Source: Schoenoplectus triqueter (taxonomy: Eukaryota > Streptophyta > Magnoliopsida > Poales > Cyperaceae). Taken from it: a stretch of 28,014 nt of DNA. The notes beneath the pieces are model-generated. The model had not been told where the DNA came from. It made no database searches and saw nothing but the letters and a program-made list of their open reading frames with translations. Each line of letters begins with the position of its first letter. The stretch's first letter is position 1. Positions 9,316 to 21,191 of this stretch are shown here, one piece after another. The translations under genes and the position numbers were made by a program. The stretch spans positions 1-28,014 of the forward strand of contig CAXKVV010002009.1 in the NCBI GenBank assembly GCA_964058805.1, written 5' to 3'.

Positions 9316-9573
9316 GTAATATATTCTTATAAAATAAATTTTTGGTTTTCAAATCAATAAAAAATAAAGTAAAACAAAAACAAAATAAAAAAACGAAAAG
9401 AAAATAAATTAAACTCAATAAATTCTAAAATGATATTTAATTAACGTGTTGGTGTTTTAATGTTCGGGATCATACGCTGACTACCGAATCAATTGTGTCA
9501 GGGCACAGATATCCTGTAACGGAGGCAGTCAGGGAATATAATCATTTTTCGTATTTAAATTTACGTGATTAGT

Positions 9574-9652
<79 letters not shown>

Positions 9653-9919
9653 AATATATTCTTATAAAATAAATTTTTGGTTTTCAAATCAATAAAAAAT
9701 AAAGTAAAACAAAAACAAAAACAAAATAAAAAAATGAAAAGAAAAATAAATTAAACTCAATAAATTCTAAAATGATATTTAATTAACGTGTTGGTGTTTT
9801 AATGTTCGGGATCATACGCTGACTACCGAATCAATTGTGTCAGGGCACAGATATCCTGTAACGGAGGCAGTCAGGGAATATAATCATTTCTCGTATTTAA
9901 ATTTACGTGATTAGTCCAT
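9316..9919 (+). repeat. Tandem duplication of about 335 bp
   Basis: GTAATATATTCTTATAAAAT through ACGTGATTAGTCCAT occurs at 9316-9577 and again at 9651-9919. The copies are almost identical apart from a 6-bp AAAAAC gain and a few substitutions. They contain TTAACGTGTTGGTGTTTTAA and a GC-richer stretch (GGGCACAGATATCCTGTAAC). A TA run precedes each copy: the first is interrupted by MITE 2, the second is not. Confidence 0.95.
9577..9650. repeat. TA microsatellite of about 36 repeats
   Basis: A continuous alternating TA tract sits between the two copies of the tandem duplication and ends in ATTGTAATATATTC, the same junction that follows MITE 2. It can act as the empty-site counterpart of the MITE insertion. 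Confidence 0.95.
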
Positions 9920-11290
9920 GGATACCGTCAAACATTTCGAGACGGCCTCCAATTAATTAAGCACCTTTTAATTAGTCCATTTTAATATTCTTGAGACTTT
10001 TAAATCTCGGTCCACATTAATTTAGTACAAATTTCTAATTAATGTTTAAATTAAATTAAGTCCAATTAATCAGCCCAATAAGGTTCTTTTACTTACATCC
10101 CAATTAATAATTATGGGTCTAATCCTAATTACTTTCTAAATTCTCAATTTTCCTAATTCCTTCTAAAGCCTCCTCAGCCCAGCCGAAATTTAAAGGCCTA
10201 ACACAGATCAGATCAGAACCCAGCACAGGCAACAGCCCAGGTAACTAGGGGGGGTCCAATAGCACAAATAAGGGCCCCAAAGAAAACATACGACTTTTAC
10301 AAAGGCAGCATTCATAAGCAAATTTGCAACCAGCTTTCATGCATTCACAACATAAAGAGCAGAATAGGATTTACCTGTATGGTAAGCTGGGCAGCGGAAG
10401 GCAACACACAACACAAGGGGTGCCAAGGGTAAAGGCGAGTCAGGGGCAACCTTCTCCTCCACTGACACTCCTTCCTCCTCCCCCTTCTTATTACAAACAG
10501 AGGACAAACCGGGTAGTACTCAAGCAAGTAAACTGTTCTTATCAAAATGGCTAAATCTCAACACATGAGAGTTTAAACGAGCCAGACAAGCTACTGTAAC
10601 GAGAGGGAGATGGATCGATCGCCAACGGCTATGTGTGATGGGACGGTTTTCAACCACGCGAGGGGAAAATCGCCGAATGCCCCGCCATGGCAGCACAAGT
10701 GGTAGTGCACGAGCCTCTACTCTGAGAGGATGTGGCGAGTCAAGTGGGAAAAACGGGAGGCGGAAGTGACCGAACCGGGGAAAGAGATGGGAACGGGGGA
10801 GAGAAGAACGAGGGAGGGTAGTCCGGGCATTAAATGGCATTAATTGCCGAGGGGAAAAGAGATCAGAGGTAATAATTAGAAGGGGAGAGATAGGTACGGA
10901 TTTTCTGTGGTACATTGGGTGGGGTCATTGGTGGGGTGAGATTGTGTACGTAGTGAGTCGATTGGGGACGTCTTAGTTAGTTTAATCGTTTATTGTGGTT
11001 ATAATTCGGGTTATGTTTTCTGGTTGACGAAATTTAAGATATTTTTCTCAACCCGTGAATTAATTATTATAATTAATTTTATCCAATGCATATGTACACT
11101 TACGACGTTCATTTGATTTGATTGTTTCTGTCATGAATTTAGCTTTACATAGAAATATAAAGTTATCGCTCAAATTTATCATTTCGGATTCGTCTGCTTA
11201 TTCATGGTCATTGTTTATATTATTATTCATTTTTGTTATATTAAATTTATTATTATATTATTATTATTACTTATTTGTTCATTTATTATT
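9920..11290. other. Unassigned DNA with a GC-richer patch
   Basis: No supported gene. 9920-10200 and 10950-11290 are AT-rich. About 10380-10950 is clearly GC-richer and contains the longest open frame of the window (131 codons, minus strand, 10915-10520). That frame is Arg/Pro/Ser/Leu-rich with no domain I recognise, and overlapping frames are open on the other strand. The composition would suit an LTR promoter or leader region, but no ends or primer-binding site are visible. Confidence 0.4.
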
Positions 11291-11817
11291 GCACAAAACA
11301 TAAGTAAAATACGATAAAAACTGCTGTTTAAAAATGTTGTTTGCCTTTATGAAAAAAATTTGTCGCATAACTACACATAATTTGATACAAATTAATATAA
11401 TTACACTTAATTATGTTTATTATAAAATTATTTAATTAACAAATCAAAATGAATATTTTAGTGCACTATTCTTGCTCAAAAAAAAGTAAAATGTATTAGA
11501 AAGTGCTATTTAAAAAATTTATGTTTTTCAACATTTTTGACCTCATATCTATATATAATTTCATAAAAAATAATATAATTACTCTAATTATGCTCAATAG
11601 AATATTAGTCAATTAACGCTTCGATAAGAACATTCTACGACACTAATTTTGCACAGGACAAAAGTAGTATGCACTAAAAATAGCAGTTTAAACAAGTTGT
11701 TTGTGTTTTTTAAAATTTTTGGCCGCATAAATACACATAATTTCATACAAATTAATACAATTACTTACAATTATGCCTATAATAATATTATCCAATTAAC
11801 ACTTCGATATAAATATC
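11291..11817 (+). repeat. Diverged edge fragment of the array
   Basis: About three monomers corresponding to the end of monomer 5, all of 6 and 7, and the start of monomer 8 of the HOR (compare 12690-13215), but roughly 10% diverged with small indels, for example GCACTATTCTTGCTC against GCGCTATTCTTTCTC. It ends abruptly 15-20 bp into monomer 8 at ATATCTTG, where it meets the homogenised HOR. Older, decayed monomers at the border are the expected pattern for an array edge. Confidence 0.9.
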
Positions 11818-14313
11818 TTGTTGATTGAGTTTTTCAAACTTTTTACCACATAACAACATATAATTTCGTGAAAATTAATATAATTACTCCTAATTATGCC
11901 TATTATAATATTATCTAATTGAAACTTCGATATGAATACTCTATCATGCTAATTTGGCACAAAACATATGTAAGATGCATTTGAAGCAGCTATTTGAAAA
12001 AGTTATTTAAGTATTTCAAAACTTTTGGCCCCATAACAAACATAATTTAGTGAAAATTATAATAATCACTCCTAATTATGTGTATTAATAGATTATCTAA
12101 TTAACACTTCAATATGAACATTCTACAACACTAATTTTCGCACAAAACATAAGTAGGAGGCTTTTAAAAACAGCTGTTTAAAGAAGTTGTTTGAGTTTTT
12201 AAATATTTTTAGTCACATAATTACACATAATTTATTATAAATTAAGATAATTGTTCCTAAGCATGCCTATTATATGATCTTCCAATTAAAACTTCGATAT
12301 GAATATTCTACGACATTAATTTTGCACAAAACGTAAGTAAGATGCATTAAAAACAACTGCTTAAACAAGTTATTTGAGTTTTTCAAAACATTTGGCTGCA
12401 TAGCTACATAAAAATTCTTAGAAATTTATATAATTACTCCTTAATATGTCGATTGTAAGGTTCTTTAATTAAAACATCGATATGAATATTCTAAAACACT
12501 AATTTTGCGCAAAATATAAGTAAGATGCATTAAAAACTGCTGCTTAAAAAAGTTGTTTGAGTTTTTCAAATATTTTGGCCGCATAACTAAATATAATTTC
12601 TTGCAAATTAATAGAATTACTAATAATTATGCCTATTATAAAATTTTCCAATTAAAACTTCGAAATGAATATTCTATAACGCTAAAATTGCACAAAACAT
12701 AAGTAAAATGCGTTAAAAACTGCTGTTTAAAAATGTTGTTTGCCTTTATGAAATTTTTTGGCCGCGTAACTACACATAATTTGGTACAAATTAATATAAT
12801 TACTCCTAATTATGTCTATTATATGATTTCACTCAATTAACACATCAAAATGAATATTTTAGTGCGCTATTCTTTCTCAAAACAGAAAGTAAAATGCATT
12901 AGAAACTGCTATTTAAAAAAGTTATGTTTTTCAACATTTTTGGTCTCATAACTACATATAATTTCGTAAAAATTAATATAATTACTCTAATTATGCCCAA
13001 TAGAATATTAGCCAAATAACACTTCGATATGAACAATCTATCACACTAATTTTGCACAGGAAATAAGTAGTATGCATTAAAAATAGCTGTTTAAACAAGT
13101 TGTTTGTGTTTTTCAAAACTTTTGGCCGCATAAATACACATAATTTCATACAAATTAATATAATTACTCCTAATTATTCCTATTATAATATTATCCAATT
13201 AACACTTCGATATGAATATCCCGCGATACTAATTTTTCATAAAACATAAGAAAGATATATTCGAAACTGCTGTTTAAACAAGTTGTTTAAGATTTTTAAC
13301 ATTTTTTGACTCATAACTATACATAATTTCGTGAAAATTAAAATAATTACTCCTAGTTATACCTACTAGAAGACTATCCAATTAACACTCCGATATGAAC
13401 ATTGTACCACATAAATTTTGCACAAAACATAAATAATATGCATTGAACACAGTTGTTTAAACAAGTTGTTTGAGTTTTTGAAAATTGTTGGCCGCATAAC
13501 TACATATAATTTCTTGAAATTTTATATAATTACTACTAATTATGCCTATTATATGGTTGTGCAATTAAAACTTAGATATGAATATTCTATGACGCTAATT
13601 TTGCACGAAATATAGGTAGGATGCATTCAAAACTGTTTTTAAACAAGTTGTTTAAGATTTTCAACATTTTTTACATCAAAACTACACATAATTTCGAGCG
13701 AATTACTATAATTAGTCCTAACTATGTCTATTATAAGATTGTTAAACTAACACATCAATACGAATATCATAGGACACTAATTTTACATAAGACATAAGTA
13801 GGATACATTGGAAACAGCTGTTTAAACAAGTTGTTTAAGATTTTTAACATTTAGTGCCTCATAACGACAAATAATTTCGTGAAAATTAATATAATTACTC
13901 ATAATTGTGTCTATTAGAAGATAATCCAATTAACACTTCGATATGAACATTCTACGACATGAATTTTGCATAACAAAATAAGTAATATGCATTAAAAATA
14001 GCTGTTTAAACATGTTTGAGTTTCTTAAAAATTTTGGCTGCATAACTACACATAACTTCGCACATAATTATCCAATTAATACTCCAATATGGGATATCCT
14101 TTAACAGTAATTTTTCATAAAACATAAACAAGTTGTTTAAGATTTTCAAAATTTATTATCTCATAACTACTTATAATTTCGAGAAAATAAAAATAATTAC
14201 TCCCAATTATGCCTATTAGAAGATTATCCAATTAATACTTCGATATGAATATTCTATGGCACTAAGTTTGCACAAAACATAAGTAAGATGCATTAAAAAA
14301 CTACAGTTTAAAC
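11818..14313 (+). repeat. HOR half A (14 monomers, about 2496 bp)
   Basis: The unit divides at GTTGATTGAGTTTTT-like seams (11818, 14314, 16505). Half A holds monomers 1-14. Monomers 5-14 align in order with monomers 17-26 of half B, for example GCGTTAAAAACTGCTGTTTA followed by TGCCTTTATG at 12710 and 14840. Half A has two more monomers than half B near its start, but monomers 13 and 14 carry internal deletions of roughly 37 and 27 bp. The same layout repeats in every HOR copy. Confidence 0.85.
13812..13836. repeat. Overlapping dyad cluster in the satellite monomer
   Basis: Three palindromes overlap within 25 bp: AAACAGCTGTTT (13812-13823, perfect), GTTTAAAC (13820-13827, perfect) and AAACAAGTTGTTT (13824-13836, perfect arms around a central G). 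The same arrangement, complete or with CTGCTG in place of CAGCTG, recurs in most monomers at about position 61-86. This entry marks one clear example. Short dyads of this kind are a recurrent property of centromeric satellites; a role here is inference. Confidence 0.85.
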
Positions 14314-16504
14314 TAGTTGATTGAGTTTTTTCAAACTTTTTGCCGCATAACTACATATAATTTCTTGAAAATTAATATAATTACTCCTAATTATGCCTAT
14401 TATAAGATTATCTAGTTAAAACTTCGATATGAATACTCTATGACGCTAATTTGGCACAAAACATAAGTAAGATGCATTAAAAATTGTTGTTTAAACAAGT
14501 TGTTTGACTTTTCTAAAAATTTTGGCCCCATAAATACACATAGTTTCGTGCTATTTAATATAATTACTCCTAATTATGCCTTTTATAAGATTGTTCAATT
14601 AATACTTCGATTTTAATATTCTACGGCACTATTTTCTGCCAAAACATAAGTAAGATGCATTAGAAACGGCCATTCAAAAAAGTCATTTGAGTGTTTCAAA
14701 ATTTTTGGCCCCATAACTACACATAATTTAGTGTAAATTAATACAATTACTCCTAATTACGTCTATTATAAACTTGTCCAATAAAAACTTCGAAATGAAT
14801 ATTCTATAACGCTGTAATTGCACAAAACATAAGTAAGATGCGTTAAAAACTGCTGTTTAAACAAGTTATTTGCCTTTATGAAAATTTTTGGCCGCGTAAC
14901 TATACATAATTTCGCGCAAATTGATATAATTACTCCTAATTATGCCTATTATAAGATTGTTCAATTAACACATCAAAACAAATATTTTAGGGCACTATTC
15001 TTTCTCAAAACATAAGTAAGATGCATTAGAAACTGATATTTAAAAAAGATAAGTTTTTCAACATTTTTGGCCTCATAACTACATATAATTTCGTAAAAAC
15101 TAATATCATTACTCCTAATTATCCCCATTAAAATATTAGCCAATTAACACTTCGATATGAACATTCTACGACACTAATTTTGCTCAGCACATAAGTTGTA
15201 TGCATTAAAAATAGCTGTTTAAACAAGTTGTTCGTGGTTTTCAAAATTTGTGGCCGCATAAGTACACATAATTTCATACAAATTAATATAATTACTCCTA
15301 ATTATGCCTATTATATTATTATCCAATTAACACTTCGATATGAATATCCTACGATACTAAATTTTCATAAAACATAAGTAAGATATCTTAGAAACAGCTG
15401 TTTAAACAAGTTATTTATGATTTTTAACATTTTTTGACTCATAACTATACATAATTTCGTGAAAATTAAAATAATTACTCCTAGTTATACCTATTAGAAG
15501 ATTATCCAATTAACACTTCGATATGAACATTGTACGACATAAATTTTGCGCAAAACATAAATAAGATGCATTGAAAACAATTGTTGAAGCAAGTTGTTTG
15601 AGTTTTTGAAAATTGTTGGCCGCATAACTACATATAATTTCTTGAAATTAATAATATTACTCCTAATTATGCCTATTATATGGTTGTGCAATTAAAACAA
15701 AGAGATGAATATTCTATGACGCTAATTTTGCACGAAATATAGGTAGGATGCATTCAAAACTGTTTTTAAACAAGTTGTTTAAGATTTTCAACATTTTTAA
15801 CATCAAAACTACACATAATTTCGAGCGAATTACTGTAATTAGTCCTAACTATGTCTATTATAAGATTGTTAAACTAACACATCAATACGAATATCATAGG
15901 ACACTAATTTTACATAAGACATAAGTAGGATACATTGGAAACTGCTGTTTAAACAAGTTGTTTAAGATTTTTAACATTTAGTGCCTCATAACGACAAATA
16001 ATTTCGTGAAAATTAATATAATTACTCATAATTGTGTCTAATAGAAGATTATCCAATTAACACTTCGATATGAACATTCTACGACATGAATTTTGCATAA
16101 CAAAATAAGTAATATGCATTAAAAACAGCTGTTTAAACATGTTGTTTGAGTTTTTTAAATTTGTTGGCTGCATAACTACACATAACTTCGCGCAAATTAA
16201 AATAATTACTCTTAATTATGCTTATTATATAATTATCCAATTAACACTCCAATATGAATATCCCGTATCAGTAATTTTTCATAAAACATAAATAACATAC
16301 ATTTCAACCTGCTGTTTGAACAAATTGTTAAAGATTTTCGAAATTTATTGTCTCATAACTACTTATATATCGTGAGAATTAATATAATTACTCCTAATTG
16401 TGCCTATTAGAAGATTATCCAATTAACACTTCGATATGAATATTCTACGACACTAAGTATGCACAAGACATAAGTAAGATGCATTAAAAAACAGCAGTTT
16501 AAAA
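14314..16504 (+). repeat. HOR half B (12 monomers, about 2191 bp)
   Basis: Monomers 15-26 of the unit, all near full length. Monomer 15 resembles monomer 1 (both have GAATACTCTAT, AATTTGGCAC and GGCCCCATAA), and monomers 17-26 are paralogues of 5-14 at an offset of about 2127-2130 bp. Half B therefore keeps the more complete version of the ancestral block. Confidence 0.85.
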
Positions 16505-19500
16505 TTGTTGATTGAGTTTTTCAAACTTTTTGCCGCATAACAACATATAATTTCGTGAAAATTAATATAATTACTCCTAATTATGCCTATTATAATATTA
16601 TCTAATTGAAACTTCGATATGAATACTCTATCATGCTAATTTGGCACAAAACATATGTAAGATGCATTTGAAGCAGCTATTTGAAAAAGTTATTTAAGTA
16701 TTTCAAAACTTTTGGCCCCATAACAAACATAATTTAGTGAAAATTATAATAATCACTCCTAATTATGTGTATTAATAGATTATCTAATTAACACTTCAAT
16801 ATGAACATTCTACAACACTAATTTTCGCACAAAACATAAGTAGGAGGCTTTTAAAAACAGCTGTTTAAAGAAGTTGTTTGAGTTTTTAAATATTTTTAGT
16901 CACATAATTACACATAATTTATTATAAATTAAGATAATTGTTCCTAAGCATGCCTATTATATGATCTTCCAATTAAAACTTCGATATGAATATTCTACGA
17001 CATTAATTTTGCACAAAACGTAAGTAAGATGCATTAAAAACAACTGCTTAAACAAGTTATTTGAGTTTTTCAAAACATTTGGCTGCATAGCTACATAAAA
17101 ATTCTTAGAAATTTATATAATTACTCCTTAATATGTCGATTGTAAGGTTCTTTAATTAAAACATCGATATGAATATTCTAAAACACTAATTTTGCGCAAA
17201 ATATAAGTAAGATGCATTAAAAACTGCTGCTTAAAAAAGTTGTTTGAGTTTTTCAAATATTTTGGCCGCATAACTAAATATAATTTCTTCCAAATTAATA
17301 GAATTACTAATAATTATGCCTATTATAAAATTTTCCAATTAAAACTTCGAAATGAATATTCTATAACGCTAAAATTGCACAAAACATAAGTAAAATGCGT
17401 TAAAAACTGCTGTTTAAAAATGTTGTTTGCCTTTATGAAATTTTTTGGCCGCGTAACTACACATAATTTGGTACAAATTAATATAATTACTCCTAATTAT
17501 GTCTATTATATGATTTCACTCAATTAACACATCAAAATGAATATTTTAGTGCGCTATTCTTTCTCAAAACAGAAAGTAAAATGCATTAGAAACTGCTATT
17601 TAAAAAAGTTATGTTTTTCAACATTTTTGGTCTCATAACTACATATAATTTCGTAAAAATTAATATAATTACTCTAATTATGCCCAATAGAATATTAGCC
17701 AAATAACACTTCGATATGAACAATCTATCACACTAATTTTGCACAGGAAATAAGTAGTATGCATTAAAAATAGCTGTTTAAACAAGTTGTTTGTGTTTTT
17801 CAAAACTTTTGGCCGCATAAATACACATAATTTCATACAAATTAATATAATTACTCCTAATTATTCCTATTATAATATTATCCAATTAACACTTCGATAT
17901 GAATATCCCGCGATACTAATTTTTCATAAAACATAAGAAAGATATATTCGAAACTGCTGTTTAAACAAGTTGTTTAAGATTTTTAACATTTTTTGACTCA
18001 TAACTATACATAATTTCGTGAAAATTAAAATAATTACTCCTAGTTATACCTACTAGAAGACTATCCAATTAACACTCCGATATGAACATTGTACCACATA
18101 AATTTTGCACAAAACATAAATAATATGCATTGAACACAGTTGTTTAAACAAGTTGTTTGAGTTTTTGAAAATTGTTGGCCGCATAACTACATATAATTTC
18201 TTGAAATTTTATATAATTACTACTAATTATGCCTATTATATGGTTGTGCAATTAAAACTTAGATATGAATATTCTATGACGCTAATTTTGCACGAAATAT
18301 AGGTAGGATGCATTCAAAACTGTTTTTAAACAAGTTGTTTAAGATTTTCAACATTTTTTACATCAAAACTACACATAATTTCGAGCGAATTACTATAATT
18401 AGTCCTAACTATGTCTATTATAAGATTGTTAAACTAACACATCAATACGAATATCATAGGACACTAATTTTACATAAGACATAAGTAGGATACATTGGAA
18501 ACAGCTGTTTAAACAAGTTGTTTAAGATTTTTAACATTTAGTGCCTCATAACGACAAATAATTTCGTGAAAATTAATATAATTACTCATAATTGTGTCTA
18601 TTAGAAGATAATCCAATTAACACTTCGATATGAACATTCTACGACATGAATTTTGCATAACAAAATAAGTAATATGCATTAAAAATAGCTGTTTAAACAT
18701 GTTTGAGTTTCTTAAAAATTTTGGCTGCATAACTACACATAACTTCGCACATAATTATCCAATTAATACTCCAATATGGGATATCCTTTAACAGTAATTT
18801 TTCATAAAACATAAACAAGTTGTTTAAGATTTTCAAAATTTATTATCTCATAACTACTTATAATTTCGAGAAAATAAAAATAATTACTCCCAATTATGCC
18901 TATTAGAAGATTATCCAATTAATACTTCGATATGAATATTCTATGGCACTAAGTTTGCACAAAACATAAGTAAGATGCATTAAAAAACTACAGTTTAAAC
19001 TAGTTGATTGAGTTTTTTCAAACTTTTTGCCGCATAACTACATATAATTTCTTGAAAATTAATATAATTACTCCTAATTATGCCTATTATAAGATTATCT
19101 AGTTAAAACTTCGATATGAATACTCTATGACGCTAATTTGGCACAAAACATAAGTAAGATGCATTAAAAATTGTTGTTTAAACAAGTTGTTTGACTTTTC
19201 TAAAAATTTTGGCCCCATAAATACACATAGTTTCGTGCTATTTAATATAATTACTCCTAATTATGCCTTTTATAAGATTGTTCAATTAATACTTCGATTT
19301 TAATATTCTACGGCACTATTTTCTGCCAAAACATACGTAAGATGCATTAGAAACGGCCATTCAAAAAAGTCATTTGAGTGTTTCAAAATTTTTGGCCCCA
19401 TAACTACACATAATTTAGTGTAAATTAATACAATTACTCCTAATTACGTCTATTATAAACTTGTCCAATAAAAACTTCGAAATGAATATTCTATAACGCT

Positions 19501-21191
19501 GTAATTGCACAAAACATAAGTAAGATGCGTTAAAAACTGCTGTTTAAACAAGTTATTTGCCTTTATGAAAATTTTTGGCCGCGTAACTATACATAATTTC
19601 GCGCAAATTGATATAATTACTCCTAATTATGCCTATTATAAGATTGTTCAATTAACACATCAAAACAAATATTTTAGGGCACTATTCTTTCTCAAAACAT
19701 AAGTAAGATGCATTAGAAACTGATATTTAAAAAAGATAAGTTTTTCAACATTTTTGGCCTCATAACTACATATAATTTCGTAAAAACTAATATCATTACT
19801 CCTAATTATCCCCATTAAAATATTAGCCAATTAACACTTCGATATGAACATTCTACGACACTAATTTTGCTCAGGACATAAGTTGTATGCATTAAAAATA
19901 GCTGTTTAAACAAGTTGTTCGTGGTTTTCAAAATTTGTGGCCGCATAAGTACACATAATTTCATACAAATTAATATAATTACTCCTAATTATGCCTATTA
20001 TATTATTATCCAATTAACACTTCGATATGAATATCCTACGATACTAAATTTTCATAAAACATAAGTAAGATATCTTAGAAACAGCTGTTTAAACAAGTTA
20101 TTTATGATTTTTAACATTTTTTGACTCATAACTATACATAATTTCGTGAAAATTAAAATAATTACTCCTAGTTATACCTATTAGAAGATTATCCAATTAA
20201 CACTTCGATATGAACATTGTACGACATAAATTTTGCGCAAAACATAAATAAGATGCATTGAAAACAATTGTTGAAGCAAGTTGTTTGAGTTTTTGAAAAT
20301 TGTTGGCCGCATAACTACATATAATTTCTTGAAATTAATAATATTACTCCTAATTATGCCTATTATATGGTTGTGCAATTAAAACAAAGAGATGAATATT
20401 CTATGACGCTAATTTTGCACGAAATATAGGTAGGATGCATTCAAAACTGTTTTTAAACAAGTTGTTTAAGATTTTCAACATTTTTAACATCAAAACTACA
20501 CATAATTTCGAGCGAATTACTGTAATTAGTCCTAACTATGTCTATTATAAGATTGTTAAACTAACACATCAATACGAATATCATAGGACACTAATTTTAC
20601 ATAAGACATAAGTAGGATACATTGGAAACTGCTGTTTAAACAAGTTGTTTAAGATTTTTAACATTTAGTGCCTCATAACGACAAATAATTTCGTGAAAAT
20701 TAATATAATTACTCATAATTGTGTCTAATAGAAGATTATCCAATTAACACTTCGATATGAACATTCTACGACATGAATTTTGCATAACAAAATAAGTAAT
20801 ATGCATTAAAAACAGCTGTTTAAACATGTTGTTTGAGTTTTTTAAATTTGTTGGCTGCATAACTACACATAACTTCGCGCAAATTAAAATAATTACTCTT
20901 AATTATGCTTATTATATAATTATCCAATTAACACTCCAATATGAATATCCCGTATCAGTAATTTTTCATAAAACATAAATAACATACATTTCAACCTGCT
21001 GTTTGAACAAATTGTTAAAGATTTTCGAAATTTATTGTCTCATAACTACTTATATATCGTGAGAATTAATATAATTACTCCTAATTGTGCCTATTAGAAG
21101 ATTATCCAATTAACACTTCGATATGAATATTCTACGACACTAAGTATGCACAAGACATAAGTAAGATGCATTAAAAAACAGCAGTTTAAAA
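16505..21191 (+). repeat. HOR copy 2 (4687 bp)
   Basis: Matches copy 1 base for base at an offset of 4687 apart from the sites listed for copy 1 and one private change at 19336 (C in ACATACGTAAG, A in copies 1 and 3). The unit starts at the same TTGTTGATTGAG seam. Confidence 0.97.

Larger units (their letters stand above)
11818..16504 (+). repeat. HOR copy 1 (26 monomers, 4687 bp)
   Basis: First homogenised unit. The CTTCGATATGAA-equivalent block of the 26 monomers falls at about 11925, 12107, 12292, 12475, 12658, 12843, 13022, 13205, 13388, 13571, 13753, 13936, 14082, 14238, 14422, 14604, 14788, 14971, 15150, 15333, 15516, 15698, 15880, 16063, 16247 and 16428. Intervals are about 180-186 bp except two short ones (146 and 156 bp) at monomers 13-14. 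Differences from the later copies noted by eye are at 11845 and 11848 (right at the edge), 12603 (G, later C) and 15188 (C, later G). No indel is needed. Confidence 0.97.

Noticed and set aside
9221..9418. 65-codon minus-strand frame rich in Phe and Leu
   Set aside because: Spans the end of MITE 2, the TA tract and the duplicated flank; low-complexity translation of AT-rich DNA.
10520..10915. 131-codon minus-strand open frame, the longest in the window
   Set aside because: Arg/Pro/Ser/Leu-rich, no motif, open only because the patch is GC-rich; opposite-strand frames are also open.
15494..15691. 65-codon minus-strand frame, repeated identically at 20181-20378 and 24868-25065
   Set aside because: It lies across satellite monomers 21-22 and repeats only because the HOR repeats. 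Paralogous monomers 9-10 do not keep it open, and it has no domain signal.
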